Below, piece by piece: positions 1-9,545 of a stretch of DNA of 64,000 nt (its first letter is position 1; each line of letters opens with the position of its first letter). The stretch is taken from assembly GCA_039619475.1 (NCBI GenBank), contig CM077115.1:27541083-27605082 (forward strand). Reading direction: 5' to 3'. The DNA comes from Icerya purchasi. Lineage: Eukaryota > Arthropoda > Insecta > Hemiptera > Monophlebidae. Both the position numbers and the translations under genes were made by a program. Below the pieces are notes generated by a model. It saw only the letters and a list, made by a program, of their open reading frames with translations. It was not told the origin of the DNA and made no database searches.

Positions 1-104
1 TACTTCCACACATAAATCGTTTATTAAATATTTTTACAGTTTGATTTAATATATTACACACTACAGCAGAATTTTAATATAATATTTGAACTATTTACCT
101 ATAG

Positions 105-311
105 AGCTCCTTTGTTGTGGTATTGCTGTCCATATAAGGAACGGGGAGATAAATGCTACTTGTGTGAGGAAGATTCAGTTGCTGATTTTCAATGTACAAC
201 GCCAGAATGCCATGCGGCTTATTGTAAAAATTGTCTTGAACAGGAGGACCAAAAATGCGTCCTTTGTCGTATAAAGCAAACATTGGAAACGGATGATATA
301 AGTGAAGAAGA
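105..311 (+). CDS. Exon of DC-STAMP domain protein (DCST1/sneaky-like), C4C4 RING-like module
   Basis: The exon follows an acceptor ending ctatag and ends at a donor GA|GTATGT. It leaves two bases of a codon that the exon at 5225 completes as Glu. It encodes about 68 residues with eight cysteines spaced C-x2-C-x9-C-x4-C-x4-C-x2-C-x7-C-x2-C (exon residues 17-54, including TPECHAAYCKNC and QKCVLC). This is a two-zinc RING-like module. Known of the family: DCST1-type proteins are multi-pass membrane proteins that end in a cytosolic C4C4 RING-like finger; vertebrate DCST1 has been described as a ubiquitin ligase and the fly relative sneaky acts in sperm membrane breakdown. The membrane part would lie upstream of this window, so the family call rests on the cysteine pattern alone. 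Another cysteine-rich zinc protein is possible. An acceptor two bases downstream is an alternative start for the exon. Confidence 0.6.
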
Positions 312-1279
312 GTATGTAGAAAATTATTATTTTTCTATAATTTTAATTTTCAATTGAAACTATCATGTGCAGAATGTTCTTTTATTACTAAATTATTAAA
401 CACATTATGATATATAATATAACATTTTAATTTCAATTATCGGTTATTTGCAATTTTACTCGCTTAGTATTTACTAATGATTATTTTTATTCCACTTTAT
501 ACATCTTTAACCATTTAATTCTAATTCATTTTTCTTCCTTTTTTTTCATAAATATAAATGGTCGTGAATTTCGGAGAACTGTTATGTTTAAACAGTTTAT
601 ATCACATATTTAATAAAACGCAAAAGATGTAAATTATAAATTGTGCAATTTACTAAACATTTCCAGCACTCCCATCCCACGCGCGCACGTGTGTACATGT
701 ATTATGCATGTGCATGGATGTAAATATACGTTGTATGTTTCATGTGTCTATCATTGCAACACATTACATATACATACAAAAATATAACTGTAAAAATCAG
801 TATATTAATATATTAATAATTCAGTTATTTGAAAGAATATTTTCATCAGGCAAGAAAAAACACCAAAGAAACAGGAAAAACATCAAAGAGAAATTTAATA
901 CAAAAAATTAATTGGAAATAAATTAATTAACATACTTACTTACCTAATCCATAATCGAAATATCTTTTTATATCTTTTTTTTAGCACTGTTAGGCTAATG
1001 CTATTCATTATTTTATACCGTTAACCTATTTGTAAATCTCTAAATTTTATTATTCACCACGATTATAATAATCTGATTATTCAATACAACAGCGTAAACA
1101 ATCACCATATACATAAGTATGAACGTTCTAAACATAGCTACTTTCATTTTTTTTACATTTAAAACAACAGTCGATATAACATTAACGACGAATGGGAATA
1201 TATCAAAAAGAAAATAAACTACTTTATGAAGAAGCACATCGGTAGAGAAAATAAGACTGAGCACGAAACCGTGCATAAC

Positions 1280-3380
1280 AGAAGAAATTCTACATTTAAT
1301 GGAATCACGAAGACAATTTAAAATAAAAGGAAAAAATCAAGAGTACGATAAGTTAAGAAATAAAATCGAGATACGAAAAATGCTAAAGAAAGATGGATTG
1401 CGCTAGAGTGCAAAGCAATAGACGAAGATTTCAAAAAAGGACATACGGAAAAAGCTTCTAAAAAAAATTAAGGAACACAATTCATGAACCGAAGTAAAAA
1501 GTGAAGTAGTATAAATAATGCCGACGTTAAAATACTAACCAATGCCGATAAAATACAGGAAGAGTGGAAAAACTATATCGAAAAGCTTTATAAGGATGAT
1601 CATCCACTATATATTGTTCAGTTTTAGAAACAGAAGACCAAATTCGTGAAAATGAGATAGGCCCAGACATTTTAAGAGAGGAATTCGGTAAAGCTTTAAA
1701 AGAATTACAACCAACAAAGGTGCCTGAAACAGATTACCAGGAGAAATTATACAGAACCTGGAAAGTAAAGCAAAAGACGCAGTATTTATCCTTATAATGG
1801 AAATGTATACAACCGAAAATATCCCAATAGATTTCATGAATGCCGTCATGGTGACAGTTCCGAAAAAAACACAACACTCAAACATGTGAAGGACACAAAA
1901 TAGTAAATATGCTATCGCATCCGCTAAAAATCCTAACTAGAATTGCCTACAGACGTATAGAACAGAAAATAAAAAATAACTTACCCGACGATGATCAGGT
2001 TTAGAAAAGGGAAAGGCATCAGAGAAGCTATATAATGTCATCACGTTTGATTAACGAAAAAAACTCTGCAGAAGAACGAAAGTGTATGCATAGCATTCGT
2101 AGATATTAAAAGAGCCATGGGCGTCGCCGGCGGGGGGCAGAGAGGCAGCTGTTCCCCTGAAGCTTTGAAACTTTTTAATTAACTGACCATGATGAGTATT
2201 CATAGGCGCATAATCGTAGACAATTTGGAACACTTTTATAATAAAGTGGTGGAACAATTTGCCAGAAACCCACGAAAATTATGTTTTAATTAAGATTTTA
2301 TTGTTGTTTAATAAAATATTAAGCCGTTACAACTTATAAATTTTATATTTCCTATAACTCATATATTCTTTTTATCCTCATCAGCTGGCAACGCCCTTGA
2401 AAAAAGCGTTTGATAATGTGCAATACACTGTTCAGAGTTTTAAAGGATCCAGCACATAGATTATAGAGATAGACGATTACTTTTCCAATTATACAAGAAT
2501 CAACAAGTAATAATAAACAATGGCGACGCAGTGAACGTTAAAAAGGCAGTTAAATAAGGATGTTGCCCGTTATCAATTCTTTTTAATGTATATATAGAAG
2601 AGGCAATGAAAATATTTGTGGAAATTAGAAAAACAAGCATCAACGTCAACGGTCTATGGTCTAGTGCTCTATACAACATGCAGATGGCATAGCATTAATA
2701 GCAGAAAACGAAACAGATTTACAACAATCCATTAATGATTTTTGAATGAACTATTAAATGAAAGATGTAAAATGGAAATAAATGTAAATAAAAGTCGTGC
2801 TCACGACACAGAAACCGATGGATAGGAATATAGGCATTTCTGTAAATGGACAAAGGCCACTCTACAGGTACATTTTGCTACTTAAGAAGCTTAATCACAG
2901 AAAACGGAAGGAGCGAAGAAGAACAGCCCTGGCTAAAAACGTGTTTAATAAGAAAAGGACCTGGCTTACTTCCAAAAAGATTTCCTCGCATGCGAGAAAG
3001 CTATTATCGTCAAAACTTGCATTTGTGAAGCGTTGCATTATACGGTTGTGAATTCCGGACTATGCTGAATAGAGATAGGTTCAAATTGCAGGCTTTCGAA
3101 TTGTGGTGCCACTGGAGGATGCTGAGAATTTCCCCTGGACGGAAAAAATAACAAATAAAGAAGTATTCTAAAGAATGGAGGAAAAACCGCTAATAATGGC
3201 AGCAATAAAAAATTGAAAGAATAATATGGTTGGCCACTTAATTAGACACTCGGCTACTTGGATGAGAAACTTAATTGAAAGAAGATTGGAAGGCAATCGA
3301 CCAAAAGGAAATCCTAGAATCAAGTTTATGAAGGACACGCTGAAGTGAAGAAATTAGCGCGCGCCAGAAAGCCACTACTG
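1280..3380 (+). mobile_element. Decayed LINE reverse-transcriptase relic (RTE-like)
   Basis: Translating across stops and frameshifts recovers a LINE order: EEWKNYIEKLYKDD near 1560, VDIK at 2100 continuing as KKAFDNV near 2401 (RT block), LLFN.YIEEAMKI near 2580, FCYLRSLITENGRSEEE near 2870, and a C-terminal segment with ALYGCEFRTMLNRDRFKLQ, FELWCHWRMLRIS and GHLIRHS between 3030 and 3260. The YADD box is scrambled. The C-terminal motifs match the common insect endonuclease-reverse transcriptase relics of RTE-like type. The copy is inactive, with many stops and a hAT-like MITE in the middle. The clade assignment is tentative. Confidence 0.8.
2116..2399. mobile_element. hAT-like MITE inserted in the LINE relic
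   Basis: A 284-bp block interrupts the LINE reading frame exactly between VDIK and KKAFDNV. Its ends form terminal inverted repeats (CATGGGCGTCGCCGGC on the left against CAAGGGCGTTGCCAGC read from the right, 13 of 16 identical) that begin with CA as hAT ends do. The flanks are an 8-bp near-perfect duplication, aaaagagc at 2108-2115 and aaaaaagc at 2400-2407, the length typical of hAT insertions. It has no coding capacity, so it is a non-autonomous element. Confidence 0.75.
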
Positions 3381-3959
3381 GACAGCCATGTTGCCCACTA
3401 GCCGAATAATGGTTGAGAAGATAATGATGATGGTGATGCTGATGATGATGATAATGATGAGAACTGAAGAAGACGAACAAAAATAAGGGATAAAATTAGA
3501 ATATTCTTATAGGTAAATTGAAATTTATGAATGGTAGAGAAGCAAAAGAAGAAACAAGTAAAAACGAATAAATAGGCAGGCGCTTAATCAAAAAGCGATA
3601 ACTCAAGTAGAGTTTACAAATGAAGAGAGGAGAATGGGATTTAGCAAAGGATAATCTCAGAGCACCAAGACAGAGACGAAGACAGGTATTTCGAATGCGA
3701 TCGAATTTTGAAAGAAAGGACCTAGAAGAATTGCCATAAATAAACCTACAGTTATCTAGGATAAAGTGAATAAAGAATTTGTACGTGGGGTACTCAATAA
3801 ATAATGTGACGTGGCTTCGAAAATAACCTTCCCGGCATCCAAAAATGATTAAAAAAATATCAAAGAAACTAGAAGAAATACTATATTTTTTGACATAATT
3901 TCGGAAAACATTAGAGCATTTATCGTACCCCGGTACGTCACAAGTTTATCGATACCGTC

Positions 3960-4340
3960 ATGGTAAAACGGGCCGATGCATTAAGCGAAAAATTTCGTTA
4001 CTGCCCCCGTGACTTCATCGTCTGTTATGAAACGTTTCCCACGCATTTCAAACAGGGAAAGAGTGAAAATCCAAAGATGCCGCCACATAGGGTGGATGTG
4101 AAAATTAGTCCCGATTTTGATTTTTAATTCACGTGCGAACAAGAACAGACGTGTGCGGTCGCGCATTATCGTCCAAAAGCACTACTCTTCAGACTGCAGC
4201 CATGTCTCTTCCGATTAATCGCTTGATGAAGTGCCATATGAGTGTCACGGTAAGTATATTATCGCATCCTTCTGTGTACGAAATTGCAACAGTATCCGTG
4301 CCGGTTGCAGAAGATGGGGTTACCTTCCGGCAGAGCTTTT
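3960..4340 (-). mobile_element. Mariner transposase relic
   Basis: On the minus strand, across stops and frameshifts, the sequence reads LLDDNARPHT at 4180-4150 (second catalytic Asp block of mariner), PYVAASLDFHSFP at 4097-4057 (equivalent of PYSPDLAPSDFHLFP, third catalytic Asp retained), GKRFITDDEV at about 4050-4020, and GIDKLVT near 3955. This is the C-terminal half of a Tc1/mariner transposase of the SETMAR-like type. The N-terminal half beyond about 4340 is too decayed to follow. No intact terminal repeats were found. Confidence 0.75.
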
Positions 4341-5224
4341 AGTTTTGGCTTTTAACGGACCTGGTTGACCTTTCATTATTCACGCTTTACTCGCTTCCTT
4401 TGACTCTGAGACACACTTACACGTCATAATGCTATTTGCATCGTATGCTATGCACAGTTTATGATCAATTTTTGCACCTACAACTTCTTCAGTTGTCAGA
4501 AATTTATGACCGCGCGTGTCAACTCACCGACTTGGAAACGTTTCATACAGAAGTTCTACTGATCAGATAAGAACGTTGAAAACGGCGTTCTGTTCGTATT
4601 TTCCTCCTCTGCTTTCCACATAAATTTCACACAGTTTCCCCAAACAGCGGGCGTGAAATAAGCCCGTGTCACGTTACTTATTGAACGCCCTATGTAGAAC
4701 ACGAGTAAGATGTATGAGAGAAGGCTTTTTGAGTTCGTTGAGAGAGATGGATGCAGATGATTGATTGTGACAGGAGAGACGGCCGTCAAGAAAAATTTCT
4801 GAATAGCGAAAAGAGTTTACAAGGAAAATTGAGCCTCCCTCAATTTAAGTTAAGACTAATCGAAGAAGGATCAAAAGGACGAAGAGTGGAGACAACAGAA
4901 TTTAGGGTAAGAAATAAAAGAATACATGCACGACAAGTAATTGAAAAACTGAATTTACTGAACCAAAATGTCACTTTTTATCAAAAAATTTTTAACATGC
5001 GCTATCTTAAAAATTCGCACTCGACGGCTACGAATGTGCTCACGTGATGACAGGAAAATGTATAATTGCTGACGTAAATGAAATTTCAAAAAGATTTTAG
5101 CAACTTCAAGTACTGCCGCTTTTTATTATATCTTTATGCGACCTATTTAGGTTAAAAATGGTGAAAATCGATAAAATTTATCGACAAAATTCATCGACAA
5201 TGACCGCATTTTATTTTTCGATAG

Positions 5225-5505
5225 ACCGTCTGAAGATGATGAGACATACGATGACGAAATGGCCGTTGAAGAGAATGGTGTCGTCGAAGCAGAAACCGAA
5301 CGTGACGAACTCAGCAAAACGGGTAGCGTATATCACACAGTCATCGATATGGATTCGAATAACTCTTCAGCGAACAGCTGTTGTTCTTTCGATCAGTCTG
5401 CAGATAACGACCAAGAAACCAATAATAAATCCAGTACTATATATCATTCTATTCTGAATAGCGAACTGGCAAGTCCAGATACATCAGAAAATGACAGTTC
5501 AACAA
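5225..5505 (+). CDS. DCST-like gene, acidic tail exon
   Basis: The acceptor is tttttcgatag and the donor is ACAA|GTACGT. The first base completes the Glu codon split at 311, and one base is carried into the exon at 8264. The 93 residues are acidic and Ser/Thr/Asn-rich (PSEDDETYDDEMAVEENG near the start, SPDTSENDSST near the end) with no zinc ligands, membrane segment or known domain. This is most likely a disordered cytosolic tail after the RING-like module. The splice-phase match on both sides and a frame open for the whole exon are the main evidence. Reading through the donor meets a stop within three codons. Confidence 0.7.
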
Positions 5506-8263
5506 GTACGTTATAGTTTGCCTTATCTAGTTTCTAAACGAGTTGGATAAAACGGGAACATAAAAAAAAAATAAATAAATAAAAAGGATGACAAATTTAT
5601 AATTAACTAAAGTTCTAAAACTGACGGCATACAATTTTTATTGGTTATACAAGATTTCTAGAGTTACACAATGATGGCAGAAATTAAACATGTTGACCAT
5701 TCGTTTGGCCTTTATCGAAGAGTAAACTGTAGACGGTTCGCAGAAGAGGAACATCTCGGAAACCTTTTTAGATTACCTGTTGTTCTACGTCCGTCGTGTA
5801 AAGATGATTCTTATGTGTTGGTGAATTTTTGTTTAATCTCCGAAATTCTAACTTAGAAGTTGCTCATGACTGATAAAGTTTCTTTTAACATGTAATATTT
5901 ATTTTTGCAGTTTTCGTTTTAGCGATTTTTACCATCCCTGGTAATTAATAATTCGAGGGTTACACACATTTTTTGGGAGATTATTTTATTCGTGATTTAT
6001 GTGCATAATTCTAAACTTACATATTAAATTTTATTTGATTTTTTTATGTTTTCCAAATCGCTGTATTAACATTCTCTCTCTTTTTTTCTTTTTTTGCGTA
6101 CGAAGTTCTAGCAATTACAGCGCGAAAAATTTCAAGTTACCTTCGATTGATTTACAGTACTGCGAACTATTAAATCGGTTAGAGATGTTTTGGTTTTGTT
6201 TTTTATTTAATGGGTAAAATTGCTTGAAGAGCAAGTTTAAAGCGACGTAGAAGAAAGTTTGAGCTCACCAACCCATAAGAATTACGTTTACGCGGCGGAG
6301 GTAGTAAATGGTCTAAAAAAGTTTTTACGATATCTATCTTCAACGCTCACTCGGTTGGTCGTCAAGTTTATTCTACAGCTAGAATCGACCGTGGCTAGAG
6401 TCGATTGCGCCTAAACAAACGGTTACTCCATTAAACTTATACCAAAAAAATAAAAACTGAACTAATGTTTGCAAAAAAAAAAAATAAAAAAATAAACTAA
6501 TTCTGTCCACGGAAAGGATCAACTATTATTATGCCAACAACAGCCTTCCACTAACCAGCTGCTCCGTGTGAAGACTACCAAACGAACCAACTGTGACGCA
6601 TCTCATTTATAACTCTAAATATGGAGGTCTCTGTGCACGAGATTCTCTCCAACACTCCTGGCGCTATAATCAAAATTCTGATGTTTGCCAAGAAAAACTT
6701 GCACAGTTCTCTGTATATTCTACAACAGCTTGGACAGTTAAAGGCATGACACAGTCGAAGGATCTGTAATTGTTATTTATACGACCGTTTTTGTATAAAT
6801 TATCTTTAAACGTAGACCATTAAGGAAAAACATTTGCTTCTTTTCTGTTTTTGAACTCTCATCTGTTTAGATGCGTTTAATCTTAGTGTAGTATTAACTT
6901 CATTTAACTTATAATTTAATGACCTACACTATGGGTATATTTCTTCAATGATGGATTCGACGTAGATGTAATTTATATAAATTTTAAGAAAGCGTTCGAT
7001 AAAGTTGACCACAATATTCTAATAAACAAACTTAACGAATTCAGGGTTTTCAGAGAATCATTACAATTAAGTGAAAGTAACTTTTCAGACAGGGAGCAAC
7101 ATGTTCAATTCAATAATGCAAAATCTGCGTTTTTCTACTGTACATCGGGAGCTTCGCAAGGCTCACTTTTACGACCTCTTTTGTTTTTATTATACATCAA
7201 TAATTTAGCCCGAGTAATACATCACGCTAACATACATTCGTTGTACGCAGCTAATACGAAAATATTTAAAGAAATAAAAAACAGCAATGATGTGTATCGC
7301 CAATACAAATAGATATCGAAAATTTCGAGTGTAAAAAGTAGACTGCCGGTAAATACATCAAAGTGCTACTACACATTACTTTTACGTAGAAATTTAAGGC
7401 GATTACATCAACTTACAGTATAAGAAACGTTTACCTGGAAACTAAAAATGAAATTCGGGATTTAGGGGTAATTTTTGAATCCAAACTCACGTTCAATGCT
7501 CATTTATTACATACATTTAGTAAGGCAAGAAGGATGTTGAGTTTTTTATTCAGAACTTGTAAAAACTACATTGTTGAAGATAAACATTAATGCTCAAAAT
7601 TAGAGTTCGCAACTATTATTTGGAATCCTTCTTCCAAAATAATGATGAAAAAAATAGAAGCAATCCAGATGCAGTTTTGAAAGTATTTATTTTTTAAACG
7701 CATGCCAGGTATTTTCTAAGTAATACAAATTTATTATGACTCTTGTGAGTCGCAGACGTGTTGCTAGGATCTACTTCTTGTATGGAGAGAGATAATTTGT
7801 CCATATTTATTGGAAAGAATCGATATTAAAGTTTCATCATTCAACTACCAGAAAAATGTGTTGTTCACATGCGGGAAGCTAAGACACGCAGCATTTTTCA
7901 TGTTCTTCAATGGAAGCATTACTGAGTGATTACAACAATATTTTAGATAAGTGCAGTGAATTTGATATCCTAGATTGTCATAATTTTAAAGATCTTAATC
8001 GACTGCTGGGCACAATAAACTGAATTACAATTCTACTTCTCCGTTCATATACCCACAGAGCTTATATGTCACTGAGATTGTACATTTAATACGCTTGTCT
8101 TTTCAAATTTTATAACTACTCGCCAGCTGGAGTTGTTTTATCTGGGTTTAACCACCAATTATAGGGCTAAATGAGATTATTTTTGTTTAATTAATTTTTA
8201 CTCCCATCATTTTTGTCTTATGACGACTGTTTCAGAACAGTAATGTATTAATTTATGTTTCAG
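5506..8263 (+). other. Second DCST-like intron
   Basis: The phase-1 intron is bounded by GTACGT at 5506 and ATGTTTCAG at 8255-8263. Bases 5530-6940 contain AT-rich sequence with poly(A) runs and no feature I recognise. Bases 6950-8030 are a LINE relic on the same strand as the gene. Confidence 0.7.
6950..8030 (+). mobile_element. Jockey/CR1-like LINE reverse-transcriptase relic
   Basis: The sequence reads DVIYINFKKAFDKVDHNIL near 6965 (RT block with FKKAFD), GASQGSLLRPLLFLLYINNL near 7150 (from GVPQGS.LGPLLFLLYINDL), and SLYAANTKIF near 7240 (decayed FADDTKLF). After these come GVIFESKLTFNAH near 7470 and a thumb-like stretch to about 8030. Several stops and the loss of both YADD aspartates show it is dead and 5'-truncated. 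Confidence 0.8.
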
Positions 8264-8421
8264 ACATAAAATTAGAAACAGTGTATACGGAATCTTCATT
8301 ATCATTCCAACGGCACCCTGCAAGATATTTTATGAGACCACGAAATGAAAATAACTGGGCGTCAATAGATGATTTTGATTTACCGATGCCGGAGCCATAC
8401 GCTTGGATTCAGCACGTGTAA
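8264..8421 (+). CDS. DCST-like gene, terminal exon
   Basis: The exon follows ATGTTTCAG and its first two bases complete the codon begun at 5505 (AAC, Asn). It reads 51 codons to TAA at 8419-8421 and ends PEPYAWIQHV. The peptide holds an aromatic and acidic patch (NNWASIDDFDLPMPEP) that may be a short linear motif, but no known domain. A poly(A) signal follows within ten bases. The visible part of the protein totals about 214 residues over three exons. Confidence 0.7.
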
Positions 8422-8427
8422 AAGAAA

Positions 8428-8433
8428 AATAAA
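8428..8433 (+). terminator. Poly(A) signal AATAAA of the DCST-like gene
   Basis: A canonical AATAAA begins seven bases after the TAA stop at 8419-8421, in an A-rich context. It implies a very short 3' UTR. No separate downstream GU-rich element stands out. Confidence 0.5.
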
Positions 8434-8559
8434 TTTAAAATTTACATAGGTAATATTGATTTTATTCACAATTTTGATTGCCGAATAGATCCCTCCTTTT
8501 CCATCTCCTTCATACGACTAAATTATCCTTTCTATTCGTTCCTTAATTGCCAATCTTTT

Positions 8560-9215
8560 CTTAGTTCGTTCTATTCAAATCGATCTTCTTTGGATTCCCA
8601 GTCATAGTGGCATTGCGGGCAACAACCTAGTTGACTCGTTTGCTCGCTCTGCTTCCTCCAACGGTCAATTTATCAATAAATTTCCTGCTAACAATATCAT
8701 TTTTCAATCTAATCAAGCACACCTAAAATCATGGTCGAATATCTACATTACCTCCTGTCCTAGTCCTCATTCATTTTATAAACTAATACAGCCTCTTCCT
8801 TCATTATGGTCTTGGTTTGCTGATTTTCCCGGTCTCAGTCGTTCCATTATTTCCTCCATAACACGTCTTCGTTTCAACTATAGTTGTTTTCCTTCGACTC
8901 TTTTTGGTTTTTCTATTGTTTCTTCTCCACATTGTATTTTTCACCCCCCCCCCCCCCCGAATCACGACTGCGTTTGTGATGCGGATCATATTCTTTTTAA
9001 ATGTTCTCTTTTTTTGGTGCAGGAGCGCTCCCTTCTCTATACTACGTTCTTACAACTTAAATTGCCTACTCCTTTTTGTGCTTTTTACACACTTTCCTTT
9101 TCTTCACCAGATGTTATTCCAGCTTTAGCGGAGTTCATTTCTTCCATTTCTCTATATATTAAAATTTAATCCTTTTATTCCTAATTCTTGGATGATGGGT
9201 CATTGCCCTACACAC
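8560..9215 (+). mobile_element. I/LOA-like LINE 3' end (RNase H and Cys/His tail)
   Basis: The reading frame gives IPSHSGIAGNNLVDSFARSASS near 8595 in shortened form (LLWIPSHSGIAGN), the last RNase H motif, with one frame break at the start. ITRLRFNYSCFPSTLF follows near 8855, and CDADHILFKCSLF near 8970-9015 is the C-terminal zinc-knuckle-like segment. A poly(C) run at 8943-8958 disrupts the frame. The 3' end near tcattgccc at 9200-9210 matches the termini of the copies at 16359, 46220 and 55180. Confidence 0.75.
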
Positions 9216-9285
9216 GTATACACATATATACATACATACACATATATATATATATATATGCACATATCATATGTATACATAGATA
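9216..9285. repeat. TA/CA microsatellite next to the SINE tail
   Basis: Alternating TA, ACATA and CATA units fill this stretch. It abuts the 3' side of the minus-strand SINE at 9294-9545 and probably grew from the SINE tail. Confidence 0.8.
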
Positions 9286-9293
9286 TCTCTTGG

Positions 9294-9545
9294 GTAGCGT
9301 TCTTGGCAATTGCTATATGCAACGCCAGTGCGCACGCAAGACTACACTCGGAACTGATTGTAAATGTTTGATTTATCGCGCTAAAAATGCAGCTTGTGTT
9401 TGTGTGGTGGATTGCTAGTGCCTTCCACGTGAAATAACGAGTATTTAATTTAAATTTCCGTAATAATTTCTGTCGTCCCCCGAGATCAAACCCGTGACTA
9501 CTGTAACGGAAGTCAAGCACTTTAGCAACTAGGCTATTGCGACGA
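9294..9545 (-). mobile_element. tRNA-derived SINE, copy 1
   Basis: On the minus strand the element starts TCGTCGCAATAGCCTAGTTG, an A-box-like segment, followed by CGGGTTTGATCTC as a B box about 45 bases later, then a roughly 170-bp body. The body is shared with 55828-56093, for example gcaattgctatatgcaacg and gcaagactacactc (plus-strand spelling). The tRNA acceptor half TCGTCGC would pair with GCGACGA preserved in copy 2. Both copies have lost a proper anticodon arm, so this is a SINE head and not a tRNA gene. Confidence 0.8.

Larger units (their letters stand above)
312..5224 (+). other. Intron of the DCST-like gene, with three mobile elements
   Basis: The phase-2 intron (GT at 312, AG at 5223-5224) joins two exons without a frame break. 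Bases 312-1279 hold nothing I can identify beyond AT-rich sequence. Bases 1280-3380 are a decayed LINE split by a MITE, 3400-3950 is unassigned and includes a short GAT-rich run near 3420-3460, and 3960-4340 is a mariner relic. Bases 4570-5224 hold an open frame (4751-5047) with no recognisable family and no splice context, so I do not call it a gene. Confidence 0.75.

Noticed and set aside
4751..5047. 98-codon plus-strand frame just upstream of a real exon
   Set aside because: No acceptor or donor links it in frame to 5225, and the exons at 105 and 5225 already join in phase without it.
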